Origin: VAZQ01 sp963771845
GTDB lineage: Bacteria; Pseudomonadota; Alphaproteobacteria; Rhizobiales; Xanthobacteraceae
Reading direction: 5' to 3'
Length of the DNA: 64,000 nucleotides
Assembly: GCA_963771845.1 (NCBI GenBank)
Contig: CAVYVC010000024.1
Coordinates: 124,001 to 188,000 of the forward strand
A program made the position numbers and the translations under genes. The notes under the pieces were generated by a model. The model searched no databases. It worked only from the letters and a program-made list of their open reading frames with translations, and was not told the origin of the DNA. Positions 8,730 through 17,697 of this stretch are shown here, in pieces. Position 1 is the first letter of the stretch. The number at the start of each line of letters is the position of its first letter.

Positions 8730-9605
8730 ATGATTGTACACAGACGAAGATTCATTGCGGCATCGGGATTTGCGGCCGTATCAGCTTTTTGTCGCCCCGC
8801 CATTGCCCAAACCAAGAAGCTGCATTTCGGTGTCGGGCCGCTGTTACCGAGTCCGGACGATACCAAGAAGGCCTATGCGCCGGTTTTCGCTCATCTTGCC
8901 AAAGAGCTGGGCGCGGATTTCGATCTCGTGAGCACGACCGATTGGGCTGGCATGGCGGTAGCGATGGGCTCGGGCCAGCTCGATGTCGCCTGGATGGGTC
9001 CTTGGGGTTACGTGATTGCCAATTCCGCGACCAATTGCCAGGCCGTTGCTACCGTGAAGTATGACGACCAGCCGATCTATTATGCCATCATCGTTGCGCG
9101 GCCTGATCTGCAGGTCTCCAGATTTCCCGATGACACCAAGGGCAAATCAATCTCGTTTGCTGACTTGGGTTCGACCTCGGGCTGGCTGATTCCGACCTAC
9201 TACGCGAAGGAAGTGTGGAAAATCGATCCGAAAACTTTCTGGAAATACAGCGAAGGGGCAACCCACGCTGCCAACGAGGTCGCAGTGAGCGCCGGCCAGG
9301 TCGACATGGCGACTGACTTCGATCGCAATCGCAACGCCATGATCGCCGGCGGCAACGTGAAGGCGGACTCCAACAAGATCATCTGGACCTCCGATCCACT
9401 TCCCAATGACGCGATCGCGCTTCCGGCCGATGCGCCACGTGAGCGTTCCATGCAGGTTCAGAAAATACTCACGGCGATTACCGGTGAGCAGGCGAAGTCG
9501 CTTCTGCCGCCACGTTATACGGGATTCGTGGCTGCTACCCATGCTGCCTATGCGACAATCGAGAAGGCGGGCATAGCGGTAGGCAAGATAAAAGCAAGAA
9601 CATAA
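8730..9605 (+). CDS. phnD: Phosphate/phosphite/phosphonate-type ABC substrate-binding protein
   Basis: 291 residues with a twin-arginine-like leader (RRRFIAAS, cleavage near residue 27 after AIA) and a PhnD-family periplasmic binding fold: FGVGPLLPS near the start, DVAWMGPWGYV, and a hinge region SFADLGSTSGWLIP. It binds substrate in the periplasm for the permease and ATPase encoded directly downstream. Family members take up phosphonates or phosphite. No phn catabolic gene is in view, so the substrate is inferred only by family. Start supported by GGAGAC 8 bp upstream. Confidence 0.85.
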   Translation: MIVHRRRFIAASGFAAVSAFCRPAIAQTKKLHFGVGPLLPSPDDTKKAYAPVFAHLAKELGADFDLVSTTDWAGMAVAMGSGQLDVAWMGPWGYVIANSATNCQAVATVKYDDQPIYYAIIVARPDLQVSRFPDDTKGKSISFADLGSTSGWLIPTYYAKEVWKIDPKTFWKYSEGATHAANEVAVSAGQVDMATDFDRNRNAMIAGGNVKADSNKIIWTSDPLPNDAIALPADAPRERSMQVQKILTAITGEQAKSLLPPRYTGFVAATHAAYATIEKAGIAVGKIKART

Positions 9606-9679
9606 CGCCGAGCAGAGTGCCGGCATCTCTCCAGTGCAGCCGAGGAGTACCGCCATGACTTCCGCGGAACGCGTCCTCA

Positions 9680-10468
9680 ATGAGCTCGATTCGAGCCAAA
9701 GCGGTCTTTTCTGCGAAACGTCTGCGGTTTTGGCTGGTTTTGGCGGTGATCCTCGCCTTCTACGCCGTCTCGTGGAACCTGGCCGGCATCGATTTGCAAA
9801 AGCTTGGCACCGGCCTCCCGAAGCTTGCCCATTGGATCGCTCAGGCATGGCCCCCGAAGCTCGATGAGGTGCCTCTGTTTGCGCTGCGGACTGCGGAGAC
9901 GGTCGCCATGGCCGCCATCGGGACAACACTTGCCACGCTGCTGGCTATCCCGATGGCGGTTCTCGCGAGTCGCAATATTACGCCGCTGCCGGGTTTGTAC
10001 TATCCCGCGCGCTGGTTCCTGAATGCGTTGCGAGGAATCGATTCCTTTGTTTTCGCGCTCCTGTTCGTGGCTGCCGTCGGACTCGGACCGTTCGCGGGCG
10101 TGCTGGGAATCGCGTTGCATACCTGGGGCAGCGCCGCCAAGCTCTTCGCCGATCACATGGAGAACACCAATCTGGGTCCGTTCGAGGCGGTACGGACTAC
10201 CGGGGCCGGCCGATTGACGAGCATCGCCTATGCGCTGGTGCCGGATGTCCTTCCCGTGCTGCTTTCGACGACGCTGTTCTGGTGGGAGTTCAATGTCCGC
10301 GCTTCGACCGTTCTGGGCGTGGTCGGCGCCGGCGGTATTGGGCAGGAGCTCAAGAACAGCATGGACCTGCTCGACTTCGCTCGTCTGTTCACCATCATCG
10401 CCGTTATCCTTGTCGTCGTGACTGCGCTTGACCAACTCTCAGGCTGGTTGCGCAAACGGCTCGTATGA
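9680..10468 (+). CDS. phnE: Phosphonate-type ABC transporter permease
   Basis: 262 residues, about six membrane helices. The cytoplasmic EAA-type loop (FEAVRTTGAGR) that docks on the ATPase is followed by the Gly-rich VLGVVGAGGIGQELK typical of PhnE. It lies 74 bp after the binding protein and 3 bp before the ATPase, in the order D-E-C. Only one permease is present, so it likely acts as a homodimer. Confidence 0.85.
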   Translation: MSSIRAKAVFSAKRLRFWLVLAVILAFYAVSWNLAGIDLQKLGTGLPKLAHWIAQAWPPKLDEVPLFALRTAETVAMAAIGTTLATLLAIPMAVLASRNITPLPGLYYPARWFLNALRGIDSFVFALLFVAAVGLGPFAGVLGIALHTWGSAAKLFADHMENTNLGPFEAVRTTGAGRLTSIAYALVPDVLPVLLSTTLFWWEFNVRASTVLGVVGAGGIGQELKNSMDLLDFARLFTIIAVILVVVTALDQLSGWLRKRLV

Positions 10469-10471
10469 CGA

Positions 10472-11287
10472 ATGAGCGGTCAGCGCCGCATATCCATGGC
10501 GGCTTCGTGCGACAATCCCGACCTGGCGGGTTCTTCGCGCGAGGTGCAGCTTTCCGTGCGTGGGCTCAGCAAAGCGTTTCACGGGCGGCCGGCGATCGAA
10601 GACATCGACTTCACCGCCTCCCGGCGTGAATTTGTCGCCGTACTTGGGCCGAGCGGCGCCGGCAAGACGACCTTGTTCCGTTGCATAACCGGCCTGCTCG
10701 CCGCCGACCAAGGTACCGTTCGGATCGGAATGAGCGAGGTGACCTCCGTGATGACGAGGCGCCTGCGGGAGGTGGCAGTCATCTTTCAGCAATTCAACCT
10801 GGTGAACCGGCTGACGGCGCTTGAAAACGTTCTTGCCGGGCGCCTGGGCTACGTGTCGGCCTGGCGCGGATGGTTGCGACGCTTCGACCGCTCCGATCGC
10901 CTGCTGGCACTCGAGTGCCTCGATCGCGTGGGCCTGATGGACTTGGCGATGCGCCGTGCCGATACGCTATCGGGCGGACAACAGCAGCGAGTCGCCATCG
11001 CCCGCGCGCTGGCGCAATGTCCAACGCTTATTGTCGCCGATGAGCCCGTAGCCAGCCTCGATCCCAGCACGAGCACGGGCGTGCTCGATCTGCTACATGG
11101 CATCGCCCGTTCGGAGGGAGTGGCAGTCGTTTGCAGCTTGCATCAGGTGCATCTCGCGCGCGCCTACGCCGACCGGATCGTCGGTCTATCCAGCGGTCGT
11201 GTCGTGTTCGACTTGCCGGCCGCCAAATTCGATGAGAATGCCTTCCAGCGGCTCTATCGTTCTCCCGTAACCGACAATGTGACCTGA
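10472..11287 (+). CDS. phnC: Phosphonate-type ABC transporter ATP-binding protein
   Basis: 271 residues with Walker A GPSGAGKTT, Q-loop in VIFQQFNLV, signature LSGGQQQRVAIARAL, Walker B LIVADEP and switch His in LHQVHLA. The PhnC-type NVLAGRLG region is present. The first ~25 residues before the ABC domain are unusual, and an in-frame ATG at 10496 could be the true start. It powers the uptake system encoded by the two preceding genes. Confidence 0.85.
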   Translation: MSGQRRISMAASCDNPDLAGSSREVQLSVRGLSKAFHGRPAIEDIDFTASRREFVAVLGPSGAGKTTLFRCITGLLAADQGTVRIGMSEVTSVMTRRLREVAVIFQQFNLVNRLTALENVLAGRLGYVSAWRGWLRRFDRSDRLLALECLDRVGLMDLAMRRADTLSGGQQQRVAIARALAQCPTLIVADEPVASLDPSTSTGVLDLLHGIARSEGVAVVCSLHQVHLARAYADRIVGLSSGRVVFDLPAAKFDENAFQRLYRSPVTDNVT

Positions 11288-11518
11288 ACCGCCCGCGACG
11301 TCCTTTAGCTGCAATGCATAGTCCGCAGTTGGCACAGGGCCGACGAGGTGGGATGTCCGCGTTTACGGAGAGTCTTGGAGGGTAAGCGGACCATCCTCAG
11401 ACATAAGAAACGGCGCTGGTGGGCTGCCCCTCCGAGCGTGGAGTGGTCACAGACTGCGCGATTGAAGCGTGGTATCATTCCCTCCGTTGCATGGGCATGA
11501 CCCCTGCGGAAGGGTCGC
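11288..11518 (+). other. Gene-free stretch between phnC and the scrap region
   Basis: 231 bp with no supported ORF. It probably contains degraded upstream sequence of the binding-protein fragment that follows; no terminator hairpin is obvious after phnC. Confidence 0.3.
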
Positions 11519-11570
11519 ATGGCAATCACCATCCGGCGGCGAGAATTTATTGGCGCGCTCGGCAGTGCGG
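11519..11570 (+). pseudogene. Remnant: N-terminus of PF04392-type ABC binding protein
   Basis: ATG followed by codons for MAITIRRREFIGALGSA, the twin-arginine-like start of the binding-protein family whose C-terminal scraps lie at 6264, 21188 and 31113. It is cut after about 17 codons and joined directly to a globin reading frame. Confidence 0.55.
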
Positions 11571-11579
11571 ATTGCCATC

Positions 11580-11987
11580 GTGACTCCTAAACAAGTTGAG
11601 CTCGTCAGAGAATCGTTCGATGCGATCTGGCCGGTCCGACGAAAGCTCGCGGACCAATTTTACAGCCGATTTTTTGAACTCGCTCCTGATGCCCAAGGTC
11701 TGTTTCGGGGCGACATGGAGCGACAGCACCTCAAACTGATGGACATGATCGCTGCCATTGTTGGCACGCTCGACAAGAATGAAATGTTCCAATCGATTAT
11801 TGGCCATTCGGGGCGCCAGCACTCACGATTCGGAGCGAAACCGTTGCATTTCGCTGCCTTTGGCAACGCGTTGATATGGGGCATGGAACAGCAGTTTGGC
11901 GCGACATTTACTCCGGAGACGACCACGCGGCTGGTTTGGGCAGGGCTTTTCCTACCACGGCCTTCGATCGGGGCGGCAACGGCTTAG
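11580..11987 (+). pseudogene. Globin-like protein, 3' end replaced by the inverted repeat
   Basis: From a GTG start the frame reads VTPKQVELVRESFDAIWP, then FYSRFFELAPDAQGLF (CD region), heme-contact region KLMDMIAAIV, and IIGHSGRQHSRFGAKPLHF, which holds the proximal-His region of single-domain bacterial globins. Homology stops at FTPETTT exactly where the 343-bp repeat begins (11921). The last 22 codons are read from the repeat, so the final helix is lost. Probably non-functional; it would otherwise bind heme and O2 or NO. Confidence 0.7.
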
Positions 11988-12263
11988 GCCAGCATTCCAG
12001 CGCAAGGCGGGCGGCTTGACGTTCAATTCCAACCTTCGGTGTCAATTTGACACCCAGGTGAATCGGCCAGGCGCGCCAAGCTCGAGCTACCCCAGCAAAA
12101 CAGGGGTATTTTAGCGCCGGCCGGGTTTCTTGGCCGCCCGCCCGGCCAAGCCGTCCGAATGACTGTCATTCAGCCAATTTTTGGCCGCCGGCAGGCTGGC
12201 CTAAACCGTTGCCGCCGCAATCGGTGGCCGTGACCGGAAATGCGGAGCCAAACGGCGGTGCGT
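11921..12263. repeat. 343-bp inverted repeat, left copy (MITE-like)
   Basis: The reverse complement of 26595-26937, same length, with one difference noticed (GGGGTATT here against GGAGTATT in the other copy). Its own two ends are imperfect inverted repeats of about 60-65 bp (shared CGGCAACGG.TTAGGCCAGC and TCACGGCC/CCACGGCC blocks). It contains palindromes GGTGTCAATTTGACACC and GAATGACTGTCATTC. No coding capacity. It interrupts the globin gene on its outer side. Confidence 0.9.
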
Positions 12264-12293
12264 GCCCCCCGAGCCAAACGGCGGTGCGTGCCC
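12245..12293 (+). repeat. Short direct repeat at the inner end of the left inverted repeat
   Basis: GAGCCAAACGGCGGTGCGTG occurs at 12245 and again at 12271, 26 bp apart. Only one copy is present at the right-hand 343-bp repeat. It looks like a small duplication made at the element's end, immediately before the truncated membrane-protein gene. Confidence 0.75.
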
Positions 12294-12299
12294 GCTCGG

Positions 12300-13199
12300 C
12301 TAGGGAGTGACCGACCCGGCGGCCAGCACGAAGAAGATCCCGGACACGGCGACGGGGATCACAATGAGCAACGCTGACACGGCGTATCTCACACGCGCAC
12401 GGGTTCGACTCGCTAAGAGGAACTCGCGCTCCTGCTTGCTGAGATCGATGTAGGCCGCAGCCTCGTTCGCGATCGGGCCATTAACCAGCGCTCTACGGTC
12501 CCGCCCGCTTCGGATCCAATGCTGCGCCGCATTCCGGAAATTAAATCGCTGTGCGCTCAGCGTTCTAAGGCGCTCCCACTGTCGAATGAGCACTTCGCAG
12601 CGCAGCTCGACGTGGTCGGGCGAGCTGGACCGCGTGCCACTGACAACACCCGCGTTCTGCAACTTTTCCAGGATAGCAGCTGCGCGAATGCGATCGTCTT
12701 GAAGAGATCGAACGTTCCCGCTGAAGCCGCCTCCTATCAATCCCAGGAGTACGCTGCGGACCAGCGGGCCATCTGTACGCGGCAGCGCATCTAAGACTTC
12801 ATCCGCGGCCTCAGCCAGCGACCTGACGAACCTGGCATCGTAAGGGAGGAGCAGGCACTCAGTCCTGCTTAAGAACGGCGTCCTGGTCTCGTATGCCGTC
12901 GCTACCCAATAATCAATTAGAGCCTGGGCGATCTTGCGCTCGTGCGGCAAGTCCAAAGTCGCACCCGTGGCTACGGCATCGCGAACGAATTCGATTATAC
13001 GGGCGTCGCTGCCAAGACACTCGTTTGCATCAGTGTCTTGCTCGAGTTGATCGATGCTGGCCAGCAACTCGTCATTGTCCTGACGGAGTGCATTCAGTGA
13101 TGAATAAGGCCGCGGTTCTTTAGTATCGGCGTCCGCCGGTATTGCAAAGTCATGTAGCCGCGCAACAAAAGGCAAAGCTTTGTGCAGCTGCACGTTCAT
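12300..13199 (-). CDS. P-loop-less STAND-like membrane protein, short paralog
   Basis: 299 residues. N-terminal helical domain (LRQDNDELL... and RKIAQALIDYWVATAYE) is shared with the 15526 gene. Residues about 150-255 resemble the winged-helix/linker part that follows the NTPase in nSTAND1-type proteins (VELRCEVLIRQWERLR, then LSKQEREFLLAS). One TM helix at about 271-293 is followed by only six residues. There is no Walker A motif. The frame ends at the inverted-repeat border, whereas its paralog continues into pentapeptide repeats and TPRs, so this gene may be truncated. Lies 67 bp after the DUF4062 gene, same strand. Function unknown; the context suggests a conflict/defence role. Confidence 0.65.
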   Translation of the reverse strand: MNVQLHKALPFVARLHDFAIPADADTKEPRPYSSLNALRQDNDELLASIDQLEQDTDANECLGSDARIIEFVRDAVATGATLDLPHERKIAQALIDYWVATAYETRTPFLSRTECLLLPYDARFVRSLAEAADEVLDALPRTDGPLVRSVLLGLIGGGFSGNVRSLQDDRIRAAAILEKLQNAGVVSGTRSSSPDHVELRCEVLIRQWERLRTLSAQRFNFRNAAQHWIRSGRDRRALVNGPIANEAAAYIDLSKQEREFLLASRTRARVRYAVSALLIVIPVAVSGIFFVLAAGSVTP

Positions 13200-13266
13200 G
13201 GAAGCCCCCCGTATTAGCCCAAAGGACTATAATCCCCACAGACCCCTTATTCCTAGAACACACCCT

Positions 13267-14985
13267 TTACGCACTGATTAGGGTATTTAGAGGTGCGGCA
13301 ACCTTCGTCATTTCGATGCAAAGCTTGTTCAACTGTTTGTCCACTTCGAAAAACCTGAACAGGCAAGCACGATGGAACACCGCAAATGAATTTTCGATTT
13401 CAATGTCCCCCTTTGACGTAGCGTCCAGCCAACGCTTTAGGCCAGCCTGGACTTCGCGCGCCCACTCTTCGTCTGCATGACGAGCGCAGAGAGCGGTCAA
13501 TTTTCGTTCAAAATTGGACCATTTCGGGATTTTTTGTGGCCGATGTTTGAGGGAATGGGCAGCCAGATCCAGTGGTGTGTTGAGCGATTGCCATAGACTG
13601 TGCTCGGAGACGAGCTCGTCGATCCGAACCCGCAGTTGACCAACGGCCGCTGAGCTGGTCCTGAGCTGTGCGAGCGCCCCTGGTGATGCGGAGGACTGCA
13701 TGTGTCCTGCAATGGCGTCCATAGTCTGTATGAAGCTCCCCAGCCTCCCCAGCGGAAGAAGGCTGGCTCGAATGGCTAACTGTCCGTTGATGCGAACAGA
13801 TTCGTTCAGCAAAGACATGAGTTGCTCGGAAACTTGCCCTGTTGCCCCGGAGGTTCCATTCGCGATGGCTTCCATGCCCTTCGCGCACGCATCAAACTCG
13901 TCAACCCACTCTTTCTCCTGAGCGCTGGTGGGCAAACCGGGAATCGCCCTGCGAGCAGAATTCACTATCGAGCGTAGGTCCACCGAATAAACACCTGCAC
14001 TGCTCCGAGCCTTCGGATCGTTCGGGTCGAGGTTCCATTGGGCAAGGACATCCTGTATCGCGGGCAACCGCATTTGCAGTCCGTGCAGGCAATTGTGGAG
14101 TTCCTTGTATTTATCCAGGATTATGATTTGCTCGCTTGTTGCCTCGAGATCGGCTCGATTGCGAACCACCAGCGCTCGAACTTCTTCATGCGCCTTGAGA
14201 TCCGTTATCACCTCCAGGCCCTTTGAGAACTTGCTTACTAGTGCTTTCGATCTTGTGGGCCAGGGCTGTCTCAGGACTTCAAGGCGCAGGCGGTCTTCGG
14301 TCGAGAAATAACGCCGATCGTGTCCTAGTTCTTCGGTGATGTATTCGACGAATTTGCGCTGCAGGTTGGGGTCATCCCCGTCGGCGGGCGTGGGCAGATC
14401 GGGCGCGGGCGTATAATCGTCATTGGCAATAAAGATCAAGATCCGGCGTTTGTAATGCTTGGCGAAAAAGAACTCCCACTGAGTGTAGGAAGCGTTTTCC
14501 CAATCCGAGGGCAACATTTTTTTTTTGAGGAAAGGTTTCTGGGCGGCTCGAGGAGGAAACGCGCCGCTCCTCTTTCCGATGATGCATATGACTGCAGGGC
14601 AGTCATGGATGTAATCGTGCAATTTCTCCAAGGTCGCGCCGCTTCCCAGGGGGAAATGGCTTTGCGGGCGGACGAAGATGTCGAGCGCTCCTAAGTCAGC
14701 GGCTACGGCGTCCCGCGCTTTCTCAAATTCGCTGGTGACGGCGGACAAGAATGGGCGAGAGTTGCTTTCTACTGGTGCAGCTGATGGTTTCGAATCGTCG
14801 CCCGCAAATGCCCCAGGCAATGGCGGTGCTGACCTTACGTCAGATGTGACGTTCCCCACGGACGAACGCTCCACGGTCGACCGTTTCGACCGTGTCGCCC
14901 AGTGAAAGAACGCTTTAAAAAACGGCGTCTTAGGGCGCGCCGCGATGCCGACGGCTCCCGCTGCCTCAGTTGGGGAGGCCGACAC
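13267..14985 (-). CDS. DUF4062 (TIR-like) domain protein with long helical C-terminus
   Basis: 572 residues from a GTG start. After a low-complexity leader, residues about 77-192 resemble DUF4062: RPFLSAVTSEFEKARDAV, then LEKLHDYIHDCPAVICIIG and SYTQWEFFFAKHYKRRIL, the alternating strands and helices of a TIR/SEFIR-like fold often found in STAND-type immune proteins. The remaining ~380 residues are helical and unrecognised. It sits between two paralogous P-loop-less STAND-like membrane proteins on the same strand, so the three probably work together. Whether the domain is an enzyme (for example an NADase) or only a signalling adaptor cannot be told. Confidence 0.7.
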   Translation of the reverse strand: MSASPTEAAGAVGIAARPKTPFFKAFFHWATRSKRSTVERSSVGNVTSDVRSAPPLPGAFAGDDSKPSAAPVESNSRPFLSAVTSEFEKARDAVAADLGALDIFVRPQSHFPLGSGATLEKLHDYIHDCPAVICIIGKRSGAFPPRAAQKPFLKKKMLPSDWENASYTQWEFFFAKHYKRRILIFIANDDYTPAPDLPTPADGDDPNLQRKFVEYITEELGHDRRYFSTEDRLRLEVLRQPWPTRSKALVSKFSKGLEVITDLKAHEEVRALVVRNRADLEATSEQIIILDKYKELHNCLHGLQMRLPAIQDVLAQWNLDPNDPKARSSAGVYSVDLRSIVNSARRAIPGLPTSAQEKEWVDEFDACAKGMEAIANGTSGATGQVSEQLMSLLNESVRINGQLAIRASLLPLGRLGSFIQTMDAIAGHMQSSASPGALAQLRTSSAAVGQLRVRIDELVSEHSLWQSLNTPLDLAAHSLKHRPQKIPKWSNFERKLTALCARHADEEWAREVQAGLKRWLDATSKGDIEIENSFAVFHRACLFRFFEVDKQLNKLCIEMTKVAAPLNTLISA

Positions 14986-15525
14986 GGCCGCTACTCCGCG
15001 CCCTCAGGCCAGAACCTTAGTCCGTCAGCACCGCAGTCCCTGAACGGAGGGTTACCGAATGTATTGCCGCTCTCAGCTAGATCTGCGACTGTCGCCACCA
15101 ACGCCTCCCCAAAGCCTTAGCCGGCCGCGGGGTCTTCACCCACATGACGGTTTTCTCTGGCGTCTTCAACTGATTTTTAACCATCTTAGCGCGGAAGTTG
15201 AGCCTCCGCAACTCGGCCTCCGACGGTAGTGGGCGAGCCCACTACCTCCGAGGCTTTGCTGCCCCGGGCGCGGCCATCTGCGACCCGCGACGCGACTTTC
15301 CGACCGGGAAATGGGCGCCAACATCGTCGAACCTCTCTGGTAGCTCCCATTCGGGAGACCATGGCCTCGACACTGCTGTTTCAGCCGAAAACATGGCGCG
15401 CCGGTGCGTCTCGTCACGGCGGAATGCGCATAGTCCAGGATAAGCAGGTCGAGCGGACGCTTACCAAATCCTCAATTCTCGCAGCAGGATATTGCTACGG
15501 CACACGTGGGTGATCAGTTTCGGGG
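14986..15525 (-). other. 540-bp intergenic stretch with strong hairpin
   Basis: No supported gene on either strand between the 15526 and 13267 genes. It contains one near-perfect stem (15216-15254). The size of the gap suggests the DUF4062 gene has its own promoter or lost an intervening gene. Confidence 0.4.
15216..15254. promoter_or_regulatory. Long inverted repeat (hairpin)
   Basis: GGTAGTGGGC and GCCCACTACC are separated by two bases and extended by GCCTCC / GGAGGC-like arms with one bulge, giving a stem of about 18 bp. No U-tract follows in either direction, so it is not a standard terminator. It could be an operator, a transcript processing site, or a trace of a mobile element end. Confidence 0.5.
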
Positions 15526-17688
15526 TCAATTTTGATTTGGCCAACAAACTGGACCGGGTACAATATTCCGCCTCTCGCTGAGGTTCTCGAGCGTCTTCAC
15601 GAAAGCATTCGAACCGCTGAAATGCCGCCTTAGCAATAATAATTCGGAGCTCGGCCAATAACCCCGCCGTATCGCCAGGTTGAGGTTTTGCTCAGCTTCG
15701 CTGACGTCCCCCAGAATGTGGAGCACAAGCGCATGTCGAAACGTCGCTCCAGGATTTTCCTTGGCACGGTTCGCAATCTCCGACCACTTGCGAGCCTCCT
15801 GCGGCCGATCCATCTGCAGCAAAATGTAAGCAAGAGTGTCCATCACGTAGGACTCGGTAAGGATGTCGGGCTTCGGGTCTAACCCTTGAACGATTTCCTT
15901 CGCTTCCAGTGCCGTCTTTTCCGCCGCAGCCAGCTCGAGCCCCCAAATCGCGCGATACCATGAGATGCCATCCAGTGCGACCATGCGGTCCAAACTGCCC
16001 TTTGCGCTTGATTTGAGCTTCGCATCGAATCCTTTCATTCTCTGAGAAAAAGTATGGTTCCTTTGGCTCAACGTCTTCCTGTTGTCAGCAACGCTGGGAT
16101 CGAGCTCCCCCTGCTGTTTAATGAAAAGGTCCACATGTTTAAGGTTCCAGCCCTCCGAAAGCCACCACGCGGTGTCTTTAAAGTTTGGTAGAGTCGGCTC
16201 GTCGTAGCCTATGTTCAGGAAGGAGGCCTCGGTGAGGTCGGCTCCTGAGAAGCTTACCTCGCAAAGATTCGCCTGATCAAAGACCGCACCATTGAGGTCG
16301 GCCCCGATAAATTTAACTTTTTCAAGCTGGGCATCGTCGAAATGCGCAGAGCGAAGGGTTGCGCCTGTGAAGTCTACGTCGTTCAGTCTCGCCTGCCGGA
16401 AATTAGCCTGCGCAACAGCAAGATTTGTTAAGTCGAAGTTATGGAGTACTACACGCGAGAAATTGAAAGGTTGGCCACGTTCTGCCAACCATACCATGTT
16501 TTGCTTTCTAGCGTCCGGACTCGTATACGAGGATTTTGCTTCTGCAAGCCGCTTTGCGGCCTCTCCGGGAATAGAAACCGTACTATACCATTTATTGTAC
16601 CAATTGACACCCAAGGGAATGCCCGGAATCAGGAAGAGCAGGATGGCGAGCAAAATTGCGGTCCGCCGCCGCCGCCGGGCATATTTTTTGCTCTCTTCGA
16701 TAAATTCCCATTCTACTGTTTCCAGGTCGCCGTATTCGGCAGCTGATTTCGCGAGAGCGGCACTCAGCAGCGCCCCTTTGTTTTTTCTGCTCGCTTCCCA
16801 AAACAGCGCCGCATCGTGAAACTTGGCGCGTTCATCAATCCAACCCTTAAGGGTTTCCCATTTGCGCAACAAGGCCTCGTACCCCAGCTCGACGTTTTCG
16901 CCTGCCGGTGTGGGAGTAACGACCAGAGCGCCTGCCTTTCGCAATTCTTCGATGATTTCATTCTCTCGCGCCGCATCAGCAGCTGATAACAAGCTATCCC
17001 GGAGCTTTGGAGACGAGACCCAGGCTCCCTTGGAGAAGCTCACCAGGCGGAGCAGGATTCGTCGCGCCAGCGGTCGAGCTACGGGGAGGGCCTGAAATAC
17101 GCGCCACGCTTGGGGAGGTTGTGTGGATTGGAGTGTGCTAGGCAACGAAGCGCCCGGCGACGGCCGCGACATAAGCGACAGCATGGAGCACTTGATTGCC
17201 CACTGTGCGCGGCTCGCAAAGCGCCGAAAGCTCTTTGAGAACATGAACAACCCGCCGCCGGCTTGACCTTCGCGATCGAGCTTTTGAACGACAGCATCGC
17301 TGCGCTCAGCTACGCCCCGCATGAAATCCGCGGCGAACGGCTTTAGAAGAGCTTCCGCCCCCGATAACGGAGCCGGCTTTGTGCCCTCGGCGTCCGACGC
17401 GGCATATGCAGTCACCACCCAGTAGTCTATGAGGCCCTGCGCCACCTTGCGATCCGACGGCATATCGAGGACAGTCCCGGTCTCGATCGCCCGTCGGATA
17501 AACTCCGTCCTTCTTGTCTCGGCTCTCAAGCGTTTGGTGTCAGCTGACGAGGAGTCGTCGGCTGTCGAGCGCTCGGTGTCAGCTGATGGGAACTCGTCCT
17601 TCAGCATACTTAAGATCAGCTCGTCATTCGCTTGGCGAAGTGCGGCGACCGAACGATACAAATCGTGAGATAGGTGGTCAGCGCTCAT
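15526..17688 (-). CDS. P-loop-less STAND-like membrane protein with pentapeptide and TPR repeats
   Basis: 720 residues. 1-110: helical domain shared with the 12300 gene (ALRQANDELI, RKVAQGLIDYWVVTAY). About 200-330: similar to the post-NTPase region of nSTAND1 proteins (LARRILLRLV, VELGYEALLRKWETLKGW). TM helix about 343-361 after a basic RRRRR cluster. About 408-490: pentapeptide repeats (LTNLAVAQANFRQARLNDVD and similar). About 560-700: TPR-like helices. No Walker motifs, so it should not hydrolyse NTP itself. First large gene of a minus-strand operon with the DUF4062 protein and a shorter paralog. The pentapeptide/TPR end probably faces a partner. Function unknown. Confidence 0.7.
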   Translation of the reverse strand: MSADHLSHDLYRSVAALRQANDELILSMLKDEFPSADTERSTADDSSSADTKRLRAETRRTEFIRRAIETGTVLDMPSDRKVAQGLIDYWVVTAYAASDAEGTKPAPLSGAEALLKPFAADFMRGVAERSDAVVQKLDREGQAGGGLFMFSKSFRRFASRAQWAIKCSMLSLMSRPSPGASLPSTLQSTQPPQAWRVFQALPVARPLARRILLRLVSFSKGAWVSSPKLRDSLLSAADAARENEIIEELRKAGALVVTPTPAGENVELGYEALLRKWETLKGWIDERAKFHDAALFWEASRKNKGALLSAALAKSAAEYGDLETVEWEFIEESKKYARRRRRTAILLAILLFLIPGIPLGVNWYNKWYSTVSIPGEAAKRLAEAKSSYTSPDARKQNMVWLAERGQPFNFSRVVLHNFDLTNLAVAQANFRQARLNDVDFTGATLRSAHFDDAQLEKVKFIGADLNGAVFDQANLCEVSFSGADLTEASFLNIGYDEPTLPNFKDTAWWLSEGWNLKHVDLFIKQQGELDPSVADNRKTLSQRNHTFSQRMKGFDAKLKSSAKGSLDRMVALDGISWYRAIWGLELAAAEKTALEAKEIVQGLDPKPDILTESYVMDTLAYILLQMDRPQEARKWSEIANRAKENPGATFRHALVLHILGDVSEAEQNLNLAIRRGYWPSSELLLLRRHFSGSNAFVKTLENLSERRNIVPGPVCWPNQN

Positions 17689-17697
17689 GATAGGGCG

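Noticed and set aside
12893..15120. Several plus-strand ORFs of 70-110 codons in the island
   Set aside because: They lie opposite the DUF4062 and STAND-like genes and show no ribosome sites or recognisable domains.
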